A stretch of 64,000 nucleotides of DNA from JAFGFG01 sp964442905 (lineage in GTDB: Archaea; Aenigmatarchaeota; Aenigmatarchaeia; QMZP01; JAFGSV01), in NCBI GenBank assembly GCA_964442905.1, contig CAYUBD010000001.1:1-64000 (forward strand), in the 5' to 3' direction. The translations under genes were made by a program, and so were the position numbers. Shown piece after piece: positions 8,654-16,857 of this stretch (position 1 is the stretch's first letter; each line of letters starts with the position of its first letter). The notes beneath the pieces are model-generated. The model was not told where the DNA came from, searched no databases, and saw only the letters and a list, made by a program, of their open reading frames with translations.

Positions 8654-8950
8654 ATGAAAAAATCTTCATATAATAACTTCTTCCTGAACTTTGCCACGCA
8701 ATCGAAGTTCGATATAATCATGGCGCTGAAGGAAGGTCCCCTCAGCGTCACGGAAATAGCAGAAAAACTGGGTGACGAGCAGAGCGCTGTTTCCCATAAC
8801 CTGGGAAAGATGAGCACATGCCATATACTGAATATGAAGAAGGAAGGAAAGCAGCGGATATACTCGCTCAATGCGGATACAGTTATTCCGATACTGAAGA
8901 TTGTTGAAGGTCATGTGAAGAGATGCTGCCTCAGGGGGTGCGAGAGATGA
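8654..8950 (+). CDS. ArsR-type HTH regulator of the isc operon
   Basis: A 98-residue winged-helix DNA-binding protein. The recognition region reads SVTEIAEKLGDEQSAVSHNLGKMSTC, followed by the wing KEGKQRIYSLN, typical of ArsR regulators. Cysteines cluster at the C-terminus (HVKRCCLRGCER), with one more in the recognition region, and could bind a metal or a cluster. Its stop codon overlaps the iscS start (ATGA), so it is co-transcribed with Fe-S assembly genes. It may play an IscR-like role although it is unrelated to IscR. Confidence 0.85.
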   Translation: MKKSSYNNFFLNFATQSKFDIIMALKEGPLSVTEIAEKLGDEQSAVSHNLGKMSTCHILNMKKEGKQRIYSLNADTVIPILKIVEGHVKRCCLRGCER

Positions 8951-10095
8951 ATAAGATATACCTGGACAATGCCGCCACAACTCCGGTCGACCCCGAGGTT
9001 GTGAAGGCTATGGAACCGTATTTCACGAAGGATTTCGGTAACATGGCGAGCCTTCATTCCTGCGGAAGGGATGCCGATTACGCTGTGGAAAAATCAAGAC
9101 GTGACATCAGTAAGAATGTCAACGGAAAGGACCACAGGCTTGTATTCACGAGCGGAGGCACCGAGTCTAACAATTTTGCTCTTAAAGGTATAGCATTCGC
9201 CAATCGCGAGAAAGGTAAGCACATAATCACAACGAGGATGGAACATGACTGCATACTCAATACAGGGAAATGGCTGGAAAAACAGGGATTTGATGTTACA
9301 TACCTTCCTGTCGATAAGCAGGGATTTGTAAGGACTGCGGATTTTGAGAATTCCATAAGAAAGGACACGATCCTAGCAACAGTCATTCACGCTAACAATG
9401 AGATAGGCACTATACAGAATATCAGAGAGCTCGGAAAAATAGCCCATGAAAAAGGCGTTTTGTTCCATACGGATGCCTGCCAGAGCTTCACGAAAGTTCC
9501 AATCGACCTGAAGAAGGACAATATAGATCTCATGACCGTGAACTCCCATAAGATATACGGACCGAAGGGTGTTGGCGGGCTGTTCATAAAACAGGGCATT
9601 CACATAGATCCGCTCTTGCACGGAGGAGGACAGGAGTTTGGTTACAGAAGCGGTACTGTCAATGTCTCAGGCGTAGTCGGATTCGCAAAGGCGGTTGACA
9701 TGATGAAGGAAAAACACGTGCAGCACATGGCAAAACTCAGGGACATGCTGATAGACGGTGCCCTGAAAATAGACGATTCGTGGCTCAACGGACCCAGAGG
9801 AAATGACAGGCTGTGCAACAACGCGCACTTCTCTTTCGAACACATAGAAGGCGAGTCGCTCATCATACATCTTGACCTGAAAGGCATCGCAGCCTCCACA
9901 GGTTCTGCATGTTCATCGAAGTCCCTGGAACCGAGCCATGTGCTGACTGCAATAGGCCTGAAGCCAGAAGAGTCACACGGATCCATAAGGTTCAGCGTGG
10001 GAAGGGACAATACAAAAGAGGAAATAGCATACACCCTGGGGTCTCTCGAGGAAGCCGTGGAAACGCTGAGGAAGATAAGCCCGTTCAAGAGGTGA
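8947..10095 (+). CDS. iscS: Cysteine desulfurase
   Basis: PLP enzyme that takes sulfur from cysteine and passes it as a persulfide to IscU. In the 382-residue protein the cofactor lysine is K202 in NSHKIYGPKG. The catalytic cysteine is C322 in STGSACSSKSLEPS, within the long flexible loop typical of the group I (IscS/NifS) type. The ATG at 8947 overlaps the regulator's stop and gives the standard MNKIYLDNAATTPVD start. iscU follows after two bases. Confidence 0.95.
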   Translation: MNKIYLDNAATTPVDPEVVKAMEPYFTKDFGNMASLHSCGRDADYAVEKSRRDISKNVNGKDHRLVFTSGGTESNNFALKGIAFANREKGKHIITTRMEHDCILNTGKWLEKQGFDVTYLPVDKQGFVRTADFENSIRKDTILATVIHANNEIGTIQNIRELGKIAHEKGVLFHTDACQSFTKVPIDLKKDNIDLMTVNSHKIYGPKGVGGLFIKQGIHIDPLLHGGGQEFGYRSGTVNVSGVVGFAKAVDMMKEKHVQHMAKLRDMLIDGALKIDDSWLNGPRGNDRLCNNAHFSFEHIEGESLIIHLDLKGIAASTGSACSSKSLEPSHVLTAIGLKPEESHGSIRFSVGRDNTKEEIAYTLGSLEEAVETLRKISPFKR

Positions 10096-10097
10096 AT

Positions 10098-10496
10098 ATG
10101 ATGACACTTAATTACAGTCCCAAGGTGATGGATCATTTCAGGAAGCCGCAGAACATGGGGGAGATCAAGAACCCGGACGGCGTCGGCCAGATAGGAAACA
10201 AGATATGCGGCGACGTGATGAAGATTTACATAAGGGTCGGGAAGAAGGACGGAAAGGATATCATAGACGATATAAAGTTCCAGACGTTCGGCTGCGTCTC
10301 TGCCATAGCAACGACATCCATGACGACCATGCTCGCGAAGGGTAAGACCCTTGACGATGCCAAGAAAATAACGAGGGACGACGTCGCCAATGCGCTCGGG
10401 GGACTGCCGCCTATCAAGATTCACTGCTCGAACATGGCATCTGAGGCGCTTGAAGCCGCGATCAATGATTACAGGAAGAAATCGAAGAAGAAATGA
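10098..10496 (+). CDS. iscU: Fe-S cluster scaffold IscU
   Basis: Scaffold on which [2Fe-2S] and [4Fe-4S] clusters are built from IscS-derived sulfur. The 132 residues carry the three conserved cysteines (C37 in KICGDV, C66 in FGCVSA, C110 in HCSNMA) and D39 next to the first. The last motif is in its usual place after GLPPIK. GAGGTGA inside the iscS end serves as ribosome-binding site for ATG 10098. A much longer open frame reaching back into iscS is spurious. Confidence 0.94.
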   Translation: MMTLNYSPKVMDHFRKPQNMGEIKNPDGVGQIGNKICGDVMKIYIRVGKKDGKDIIDDIKFQTFGCVSAIATTSMTTMLAKGKTLDDAKKITRDDVANALGGLPPIKIHCSNMASEALEAAINDYRKKSKKK

Positions 10497-10544
10497 AACA
10501 CATAAAAGCCAGGAGGAGAAAGAAAAAGGATTTAGGTGAATATT

Positions 10545-10760
10545 ATGGCAAAGATAACGAAGGACAGCACACTTGCAAAAGCACTGGAGGTTCCGGGAGC
10601 TGAAAAGATACTCGAGCACTTCAACACGCCGTGCGTGCACTGCCCGATGGCGGCCATGGAGATGAACAAGCTCAAGCTCGGCGAGATAGCATCCATGTAC
10701 GGGCTCGACCTCGACGGGCTTCTCAGTGAGCTGAACAAGAAGGCAGGGGCGAAGAAATGA
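10545..10760 (+). CDS. DUF1858 domain protein
   Basis: A 71-residue helical protein with the DUF1858 pattern: MAKITKDSTLAKAL, then PCVHCPMAAMEM, then a C-terminal helix. Stand-alone DUF1858 proteins and the related ScdA/RIC N-terminus occur with Fe-S assembly or repair and hybrid-cluster systems. The CxxC could bind iron or act as a redox pair. AGGTGA six bases upstream fixes ATG 10545 over GTG 10536. It follows iscU in the same direction. Confidence 0.8.
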   Translation: MAKITKDSTLAKALEVPGAEKILEHFNTPCVHCPMAAMEMNKLKLGEIASMYGLDLDGLLSELNKKAGAKK

Positions 10761-11263
10761 GGATTCTCTATATCACAGCTGGCGTCCTAGTGCTGGCTTT
10801 ACTGCTCGTTTCAGGATGCATAAACGATTCCGTGTCAGAGACAGCAGGAACATTGGATGCCGAATCCGCCGGGCATGCACTGAACGATACCGGGGCTGAA
10901 GTGACACCTATCGAAGAACCTGATGCCATGCTTCCGGATGGCGCGAACATACTCGTAGGTGACATAGTGATTGAGAATGAACTTTACCACTCAGGCGAAC
11001 TGATGCGGTTCAACGTGTCTGTAAGTTCGGACATATACCTTGAAGGGGTTTCGGTAAGCGCTGCCGGCATAAGCGGTAAAATGAACATGGAAAAAACAGT
11101 CAATATTTCAGAGGGCGATAACCTGATCGCTTTCGAATTCGGCCTGCCGGGATGTAACGTCTGCGGAGGCATAAAGGCGGGAACACATACTATAGTCACG
11201 AGTGTTTACTACTCAGGCGAACTCGTGGCCGGGAATTCAACGTCAGTGGAGATACGGCAGTGA
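10757..11263 (+). CDS. Predicted lipoprotein
   Basis: A 168-residue exported protein. The N-terminus is a lipoprotein signal: hydrophobic residues 4-18, then the lipobox LVSGC. An acidic linker follows, then a beta-rich domain with a CNVCGG motif near residue 134. The domain looks immunoglobulin-like (RFNVSVSS, FEFGLPG), but this is only inferred. Its ATG overlaps the DUF1858 stop by four bases, placing it at the end of the isc operon. Confidence 0.75.
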   Translation: MRILYITAGVLVLALLLVSGCINDSVSETAGTLDAESAGHALNDTGAEVTPIEEPDAMLPDGANILVGDIVIENELYHSGELMRFNVSVSSDIYLEGVSVSAAGISGKMNMEKTVNISEGDNLIAFEFGLPGCNVCGGIKAGTHTIVTSVYYSGELVAGNSTSVEIRQ

Positions 11264-11267
11264 TCAT

Positions 11268-11630
11268 ATGGTGTTATTCTGCATACCCTGTCTTGCACTT
11301 CTGGTTTATTTCGGTGTAGCCGGCATATTCTTTCCCAAATACAGGACATACATACGGGAAGGATGGAGATGCTTCAGCGACAAGCTCCGGGGAAGGAAAT
11401 GCTCGGTGTCATTCGACAACAGGATGAGGATTGCATTCAGCGCATGGCTTGCTCATCACAGAATGACAAGACTGGGCCGCTGGTTCAACAGTGAGCGGAA
11501 CTTCAGCATGTTCATGACCACGTTCGCTATAGTCTCGACGGTCCTGACAATATACTTCATATGGCTTTTCATACAGTTCCAGATAAACTCGCCGTGTGAC
11601 GTGGGCGATGTCTGTTCTGTTGACATGTAA
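11268..11630 (+). CDS. Small membrane protein with cysteine pairs
   Basis: A 120-residue protein with a hydrophobic segment at about residues 2-23, a basic middle part (RTYIREGWRCFSDKLRGRKC) and a second segment at about 82-106. Cysteines occur as FCIPC at the N-terminus and CDVGDVC at the C-terminus. It starts four bases after the lipoprotein stop, so it is probably in the same operon. No family recognised; a thiol redox or metal role is possible. Confidence 0.65.
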   Translation: MVLFCIPCLALLVYFGVAGIFFPKYRTYIREGWRCFSDKLRGRKCSVSFDNRMRIAFSAWLAHHRMTRLGRWFNSERNFSMFMTTFAIVSTVLTIYFIWLFIQFQINSPCDVGDVCSVDM

Positions 11631-11646
11631 ATTATAAGCGCCAAAA

Positions 11647-12120
11647 CTAACCGAAAACAGCCGCTATCCAGCTGCCTATGCTGTGCGTCAGCAATATTAT
11701 GAACAGCGTCAGTACCACGTGTTCTGAAATCGTCCAGACCGGATTCTTTTTTTCACGCCTGGCTATGAAATAGCTCAGAACTGTTATAAGAATCAGTCCC
11801 AATACCACGCTCACCATTACAGCCGTCTGTATCGGGAGCAGGACTATCGGTATTACGAAGGTTATTCCTACCAGAAACTTGGCAAGGAACGTGGAGATTG
11901 TCGATTCCCTCACTTCCTTGGAGCTCTTGTCTGAAGCCTCTTCCGATATGTGCATGCCGAGCGAGTCCGAAAGCGCATCCGCTATGGCTATTATCAGTAT
12001 GCCGCTTATTATGATTGCAACAGAACTCGTGCTCGCGTTCAGTCCCACTATAAGGGCGAGCGTCGTTATTATGGCTGTCGTCATCCCGAAGCTGAAGCCC
12101 TTTCTTAGGGAGATGTTCAT
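11647..12120 (-). CDS. VIT1/CCC1-family metal transporter
   Basis: A 157-residue membrane protein with about five helices. The family pattern is clear: KGFSFGMTTAIITTLALIVG, then ADALSDSLGMHISEEAS, then helices after a charged loop. VIT1/CCC1 proteins move Fe(II) or Mn(II). This copy is shorter than the plant and yeast proteins but close to small archaeal members. It is convergent with the isc operon, so iron handling is plausible. Confidence 0.8.
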   Translation of the reverse strand: MNISLRKGFSFGMTTAIITTLALIVGLNASTSSVAIIISGILIIAIADALSDSLGMHISEEASDKSSKEVRESTISTFLAKFLVGITFVIPIVLLPIQTAVMVSVVLGLILITVLSYFIARREKKNPVWTISEHVVLTLFIILLTHSIGSWIAAVFG

Positions 12121-12196
12121 AAATATATATTGAAAAGTTTCTTAATATTTGCAACGTTTCCATGTCTTTAAAAATGTTGGCATCATTCTATCCGTC

Positions 12197-12841
12197 ATGG
12201 TCAATACGATTTTCAGGGAATCCGGGCTGAGCTATTCCAATCTCAGGGATTACATCGACAGTGAGAATATAGGCATAGTGCTGGTGGGTGATGTCCACGA
12301 CCCGGGCATTGATCATGAGATACAGGGAAATGTCCTTGAGGCAATCAGGCCTGATTACTACCTGCACGAGTTTCTCGAGGACAGTGATTATCTCTCCCAA
12401 ACTGAAATAAAGAACGTTCTTGAACATCCTACGAAGCATGACCCCAATACTGCATACATCTTCCGCCTTGCCCAGAGGCACGGCACCAAGCTTATCGGGT
12501 GTGACCTGAAAGGGCAGGGTATGGATTATCTGGATGAAGCGCCAGAGGAAGAGATTGCGGAATGGACCAAAAGAAATCCTGATGATGATGGTCTTGGCTT
12601 CATTAATGTTCTGCGTGAAAAGAAGATGGGAAATATGGCCAAAAGATACCATAGGAAATCTGGTTCACCCGTGGTGGAAGCGGTAGGTGCATATCATCTG
12701 ATTGACAGCTCTTCCATATATCAGGTCCTTAAGGGAAATAACGTGTACATGATATATCCGTCTTTTCACAAAAGCGACAGAATCCAGACTCGTCGCCTAC
12801 GTGAAACGGAAACCTTCAGAGGAAAACACCTGAAACTTTGA
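12197..12841 (+). CDS. Possible TraB/Tiki-like protein
   Basis: A 214-residue soluble protein. It has GIVLVGDVHD near the N-terminus, DYYLHEFLED, and AVGAYHLI near the C-terminus. The paired GxxH motifs resemble the TraB/PrgY-Tiki and EreA/ChaN-like superfamily, where they form a metal or active site. The match is weak. TTTAAAAA at 12166-12173 precedes ATG 12197 by about 27 bases. The longer frame from 12149 overlaps that promoter. Confidence 0.5.
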   Translation: MVNTIFRESGLSYSNLRDYIDSENIGIVLVGDVHDPGIDHEIQGNVLEAIRPDYYLHEFLEDSDYLSQTEIKNVLEHPTKHDPNTAYIFRLAQRHGTKLIGCDLKGQGMDYLDEAPEEEIAEWTKRNPDDDGLGFINVLREKKMGNMAKRYHRKSGSPVVEAVGAYHLIDSSSIYQVLKGNNVYMIYPSFHKSDRIQTRRLRETETFRGKHLKL

Positions 12842-12887
12842 AATCTGCCTGATTTTACTTAAAAGACATCTTCCAGAAATATAATCG

Positions 12888-13259
12888 ATGACAAAGACCA
12901 TAATCTTTTTCGGGAGCGAAGTGTCAGGAGACGACACGGCTTTCAAAGTAATGGAACTTCTGAAAGGCAAGGTGAAGGCGAAGCTGGTGAAATGTGAAAG
13001 CGTTCACGACATGCCTGACGAAGGCGAAGTGACGATAGTCGATGTTGTCGAAGGCATAAAGAACGTGCAATTATTCACGGACATTGATGATTTCTCGCGC
13101 GTGAAGAGCGTCAGCGTGCACGACCTCGACCTCTGCACTCACCTCAAGATAATGAAGGAGATGGACTGGCCGCTCAAGGTGAATATAATAGGGGTGCCTT
13201 CCGGCATGAAACCTGATAAAGCAGTCCCGGAAGTCAGGAAGCTCATCTCTTCAGCCTGA
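12888..13259 (+). CDS. Hydrogenase maturation protease-like protein (A31)
   Basis: A 123-residue alpha/beta protein. FFGSEVSGDDTAF matches the GNxLxGDDG opening of nickel-dependent hydrogenase maturation endopeptidases. VTIVDVVEG supplies the second acidic metal ligand and VSVHDLDL the histidine. Such proteases cut the C-terminal extension off [NiFe]-hydrogenase large subunits. It converges on the relic of a hydrogenase large subunit at 13243, so it may be the orphaned partner of a lost enzyme. Confidence 0.7.
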   Translation: MTKTIIFFGSEVSGDDTAFKVMELLKGKVKAKLVKCESVHDMPDEGEVTIVDVVEGIKNVQLFTDIDDFSRVKSVSVHDLDLCTHLKIMKEMDWPLKVNIIGVPSGMKPDKAVPEVRKLISSA

Positions 13260-13386
13260 AATTCAGAAAGTGCGTGGAACATGAGAAACCGGGGTCGTAG
13301 GCCCTTATCAGCATCTCGAGTCTGTGCCGTATCTCTTAATAGTGCTTCCTTGATATTCCGGACGGATATTCTCTATCTCATTCCAT
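13243..13386 (-). pseudogene. Relic of a [NiFe]-hydrogenase large-subunit C-terminus
   Basis: On the minus strand one frame reads NEIENIRPEYQGSTIKRYG then TDS and stops. A shift at about 13320 continues as LEMLIRAYDPGFSCSTH and FLNFRLKR, ending at the TGA at 13243. LIRAYDPxxSCSTH is the second nickel-binding motif at the end of cytosolic [NiFe]-hydrogenases. Here the first cysteine of DPCxxC is glycine, and the short tail after His resembles the peptide removed by maturation proteases. No start or upstream part remains. Its end overlaps the convergent protease-like gene by 17 bases. Confidence 0.6.
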
Positions 13387-13404
13387 AAAAGGCAGGCACT
13401 GCCT
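13386..13404 (-). terminator. Hairpin terminator after the SDR gene
   Basis: AGGCAG and CTGCCT (13390-13395 and 13399-13404) form a 6-bp stem with a 3-base loop. On the minus strand the stem is followed by TTTTA. It begins three bases after the SDR stop codon. Confidence 0.5.
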
Positions 13405-13406
13405 GT

Positions 13407-14147
13407 TTATTGTATCGTCCATCCCCCGTCAACAGCAATTATCTGGCCTGTTATATACTCAGACCGGTCTGATGCGAGGAAAACGACGGCATTCGCTATA
13501 TCTTCAGGGATGCCCATCCTTTTCCACGGGATTGCCGCAATTGTCTGTTTCTTGACATCCTCGCTTGAAGATTGGTTCGCTCCGGGAGTGTCTATCGCGC
13601 CGGGCGCGACAGCGTTCACGTTTATTTTTTTGGGAGCCATCTCCAGCGCAAGCGCCCTTATCATGCCGTTTATCCCGCCTTTTGACGCGCAGTAATGGGC
13701 CAACCCCGGGAATCCGACGAAGGAAGCTATAGAGGAGACGCTTACAATCTTGCTTCCCGGCTTCATGACTTTTGCAGCGGCCTGGGAGCACAGGAACACG
13801 CTCTTCAGATTAACATCCAGTACCTTGTCCCAGTTATCCTCGGTCATGTCAAGGAATGGTACAAAAGGGTATATGCCGGCATTGTTTACAAGAATGTCCA
13901 GCCTTCCGAATTTTTTCATCGTTTTTGCAATCAACTCATCAACTTCCGGTTTATTCGAGACGTCGCACTTCACAGCGAGCCCCTTGACACCTTTCTTTTC
14001 AATCTCTTTCACGACATTTTCGCAATCCTTCTGATCCATGTCGCTTACGACGACATTGCACCCTTCCTTTGCAAGGGCAAGAACTATCCCATAACCGATA
14101 CCCCGGCGGGAACCAGTAACTATTGCAACCTTTCCTTTCAATGTCAT
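13407..14147 (-). CDS. Short-chain dehydrogenase/reductase (FabG-like)
   Basis: A 246-residue NAD(P)-dependent oxidoreductase with the classical SDR elements: TGSRRGIG near the N-terminus, NNAG, the catalytic Ser in VSVSS, YCASK for Tyr-Lys, and the C-terminal ITGQIIAVDGG. The substrate cannot be told; 3-oxoacyl reductases and sugar dehydrogenases look alike here. GGAAGTGA sits before ATG 14147, which I prefer to the ATG at 14162. The gene stands alone. Confidence 0.9.
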   Translation of the reverse strand: MTLKGKVAIVTGSRRGIGYGIVLALAKEGCNVVVSDMDQKDCENVVKEIEKKGVKGLAVKCDVSNKPEVDELIAKTMKKFGRLDILVNNAGIYPFVPFLDMTEDNWDKVLDVNLKSVFLCSQAAAKVMKPGSKIVSVSSIASFVGFPGLAHYCASKGGINGMIRALALEMAPKKINVNAVAPGAIDTPGANQSSSEDVKKQTIAAIPWKRMGIPEDIANAVVFLASDRSEYITGQIIAVDGGWTIQ

Positions 14148-14382
14148 GTTTTCACTTCCCATAATTTTACAAACTTAAACAACTTACTTATATTGTTGTT
14201 AATTTGCGCTTTTAAATTTTTCGAAGTGTAAAATCCACTTTCTAACCAACTCTGAAGGTCTTTCTTCCCCAGAAAATAGCTCCCGTACTGCGTCATCAGA
14301 ACCACAATAATATTAGTAGGACCAGCGGCATAAATTTGTTGAGCTGGAGAACGGTTAAAAAACTTCTTTCCAAACATCGTTC

Positions 14383-14814
14383 ATGGGCGCGGATGTCAAA
14401 AGGCAGTTCTGGGAGACCTGCAAGTACAGATTCGGAAATCTGGACATAGACGTCGCCAAGGCTGAAAAGGCTAACCCGGACTGGGCCCTCTGGAGAAAGA
14501 TAAGAGGTGAAGAAGAAACGGCAGCCTCGCGGTTTCTGAAAGAGAATGACATCAACGAGTGCTATTACTGCCAGTGCCCTGAAATGGTGGATCTGGGAAG
14601 GCGGGGTTTCTATTTCAAGGACGGCGTGATAAACAATGAGGGCAAATTCGTCCCGAGCATAAAGCTTTTCACCCTGGACCTATCAGACTACATCGAAGGG
14701 CCCGTAGGACCCGAACCGCTTGAAGATGCGGGATATCTGGAACGTATTATCAACATGGGACTCAGGATGTGCGCCCACTGCAGGTTCTATCAGCCTGATG
14801 GGGATCCGGGATAG
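14383..14814 (+). CDS. Hypothetical protein with metal-binding cysteines
   Basis: A soluble 143-residue protein with CYYCQC in the middle and CAHC near the C-terminus, which could make one zinc or Fe-S site. No family recognised. TTAAAAAAC at about 14355 lies 27 bases before the ATG, suggesting a leaderless transcript. hypA follows 41 bases after its stop, so a link with metal-enzyme maturation is possible but unproven. Confidence 0.6.
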   Translation: MGADVKRQFWETCKYRFGNLDIDVAKAEKANPDWALWRKIRGEEETAASRFLKENDINECYYCQCPEMVDLGRRGFYFKDGVINNEGKFVPSIKLFTLDLSDYIEGPVGPEPLEDAGYLERIINMGLRMCAHCRFYQPDGDPG

Positions 14815-14855
14815 TTTTTTATATCAGTGCGGCAACTAAAGTGAAAGGGTATCTT

Positions 14856-15236
14856 ATGCACGACATGTCAGTAGCGCAGATGGTCGTGGACGAAGTGACG
14901 TCCAGGCTCAGGGAAAAGAGGATAAAGAAGATAGAAATCGAGATGGAGGCAGGTTCTCTCAGGTTCCATGACACCACACAGGTGGAATTCTGGATAAGGG
15001 AGCTTCTCCGGCAGGAATTCGGAAAAAACCTAAAGGTCTCCGTAAAGATAGCGAAGGTCGAACCGAGGATAAAATGCGGCTGCGGTTACAGGGGGGCCGT
15101 GGACGAGGAGGAAAACGACCACGAGCTCATGCATCAGGGAATATTCACAATGAAGTGCCCTAAGTGTAGTTCCGAGGATTACGAAATCGTCCAGGGCAAC
15201 GACGTCGTGCTGAAGAAGATAAACGTGACCGAGTAA
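14856..15236 (+). CDS. hypA: Hydrogenase nickel insertion protein HypA
   Basis: Nickel metallochaperone for [NiFe]-hydrogenase. The 126-residue protein starts MHDMSVAQ, and the Met-His N-terminus binds nickel, so ATG 14856 is the functional start. A zinc site follows: CGCGY near residue 70 and CPKC near residue 102. Length fits the family. hypB-F are not in the window. The client is presumably the Mbh complex at 21.6-29.5 kb. Confidence 0.88.
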   Translation: MHDMSVAQMVVDEVTSRLREKRIKKIEIEMEAGSLRFHDTTQVEFWIRELLRQEFGKNLKVSVKIAKVEPRIKCGCGYRGAVDEEENDHELMHQGIFTMKCPKCSSEDYEIVQGNDVVLKKINVTE

Positions 15237-15286
15237 CTGTTCTTTGAGCTATGCGCATATTTTAGCATCTTGCCAATAAATAAAAC

Positions 15287-16450
15287 ATGAAAGACCTGCT
15301 GAAGTTCTATCTGGAATCGTTCTTCAGGAACCAGAAGTACTTCGCTCCCGTGTTCGTCCTGTTCCTGCAGTTCCACCACCTCAGCATATCAGAGGTCTTC
15401 ATGGTCCTGGCCGCGGGAAGCATCGCGGGTTTCGTGCTCGAGATACCTACCGGGGTCGTGGCTGACATCTTCGGGAAGAAGAGAAGCCTGATAATAGCCA
15501 GGATAGCAGTGTTCGCGTCATATGTGGTCTTCGGACTCTCGGATACGTTCTGGATGTTCGTGATAGCCAACGTGCTGTTCGAGTTCGGATGGGCGATGAG
15601 GTCCGGGACCGAGGGGGCGTTCGTGTACGATTTCGTGGTCCAGCATAATGACAGGATACGGCTCCATTTCACTGAGCTGAGAAGCAGACAGAAGTTCTTC
15701 GACGTGCTGGGAAGTTCTTTTGCAGCTTTCGTGGGCGGAATCATCGCTCTGTTCTACGGATTCAACGCCGTGTTCCTCGTGGGGGCAGTGCCCGCCCTTG
15801 CGAGCGTGTTCATTGTGGCATCATTCAGTGAGATAAAGGAGAGGAGAGAGAGGCCCGGGATGATATCTTCGATAAAACATGTGAGATCGTCACTTAATGA
15901 GCTTCGCGGCAAGAGGATGCTGGTGATGATCATACTGAACGCCACGCTGTTCTCTTCGGCGTTCGCCGTCATTAACGGGTTCATGCAACCGTACATGGTG
16001 GAAGCAGGCATAGGGCTCGAATGGTTCGGCATAATCTATGCGGCAACCCTGGCAGCCGCGGCGTTCGGTGCCCTGTATACGCACAGAATAGAGAAAAGGA
16101 TAGGCGGCCTAATGTCCCTGAATATCATATCCATGCTCGCATTCGTGCCGGCCCTGGTCATCGGCCTCGGGCACGTCTCCCTGTTCGGGGTCATCCTCCT
16201 GATGACAGTAATAGTGGTCCATAAGGTCCGCCTGCCGATAACGAGTAACCAGCTCAATCTCCGCATGGGATCCGGGAACAGGGCGACTCTCGGCTCGTTC
16301 AACAGTATGTCGAAGTACATAGGGTCCAGCATAGCCCTTCCCATAGCAGGCTTCGTAGCAGAGATATTCTCGATGCACACAGCCATGCTCATATTCTCGC
16401 TGGTGCTCCTTGTAAATTTCACCGTCTTCTACCTGAGACAGGAGAAGTAA
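15287..16450 (+). CDS. Major facilitator superfamily transporter
   Basis: A 387-residue membrane protein with about 12 helices. The loop between helices 2 and 3 carries the MFS signature-like GVVADIFGKKRS, preceded by GFVLEIPTG. A charged middle loop (SEIKERRERPG) separates the halves. The substrate cannot be predicted; drug exporters and sugar carriers share these features. It follows hypA by 50 bases with its own TATA-like region. Confidence 0.85.
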   Translation: MKDLLKFYLESFFRNQKYFAPVFVLFLQFHHLSISEVFMVLAAGSIAGFVLEIPTGVVADIFGKKRSLIIARIAVFASYVVFGLSDTFWMFVIANVLFEFGWAMRSGTEGAFVYDFVVQHNDRIRLHFTELRSRQKFFDVLGSSFAAFVGGIIALFYGFNAVFLVGAVPALASVFIVASFSEIKERRERPGMISSIKHVRSSLNELRGKRMLVMIILNATLFSSAFAVINGFMQPYMVEAGIGLEWFGIIYAATLAAAAFGALYTHRIEKRIGGLMSLNIISMLAFVPALVIGLGHVSLFGVILLMTVIVVHKVRLPITSNQLNLRMGSGNRATLGSFNSMSKYIGSSIALPIAGFVAEIFSMHTAMLIFSLVLLVNFTVFYLRQEK

Positions 16451-16515
16451 TCACCTAACTATTATAGCACGCACTCTTCTTGGAACTTTCGTTTAAAAAC
16501 ACGTTTACGGAAAAA

Positions 16516-16857
16516 TCACTGCCTGAAGCCTATAATCCGGCTGAAATTCACGATGGCGCCTTTTCTGGTTATTACATCATTTGCAGCCGTGAGTAATGCC
16601 CATACCGAAGCTGAGACCAGCGTCATCGGGCCGCCGACGCTCAGCATCTCGGGCAGGACTTCCATTATTCCTGCGGTAAGGAAAGGAGGATAAGGTATTA
16701 TCTCTCCGTGGGCGACGTGCTCGACCATCAGCATCGCTACAGCGCCCCACAGCATGGCGTTGAGCCAGTTTATGTTCAGCCTTTTCGGAAAGAACCTTGC
16801 CAGTAATGTAGTTATTATGCCGAGACCCATCGGAACGATAAAGCATGCCATATTCAT
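16516..16857 (-). CDS. Small membrane protein, paralogue of 16854-17144
   Basis: A 113-residue protein with three or four hydrophobic segments. LNAMLWGAVAMLMVEHVAHGE matches LSLMLWGASVMILVDHVLGYE of the upstream gene in position and spacing. The start overlaps the neighbour's stop by four bases, so they are co-translated. No known family. The Glu/Asp-His in the second helix could bind a metal. Confidence 0.7.
   Translation of the reverse strand: MNMACFIVPMGLGIITTLLARFFPKRLNINWLNAMLWGAVAMLMVEHVAHGEIIPYPPFLTAGIMEVLPEMLSVGGPMTLVSASVWALLTAANDVITRKGAIVNFSRIIGFRQ

Noticed and set aside
9642..10640. 332-residue open frame on the minus strand
   Set aside because: It covers the opposite strand of iscS, iscU and the next gene, all of which have clear catalytic motifs. 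No recognisable content of its own.
14144..14377. 77-residue open frame upstream of the SDR gene
   Set aside because: AT-rich, overlaps the SDR start region and its promoter, no ribosome-binding site, no family. Some protein-like text (LQSWLESGFYTSKN) is not enough to call a gene.
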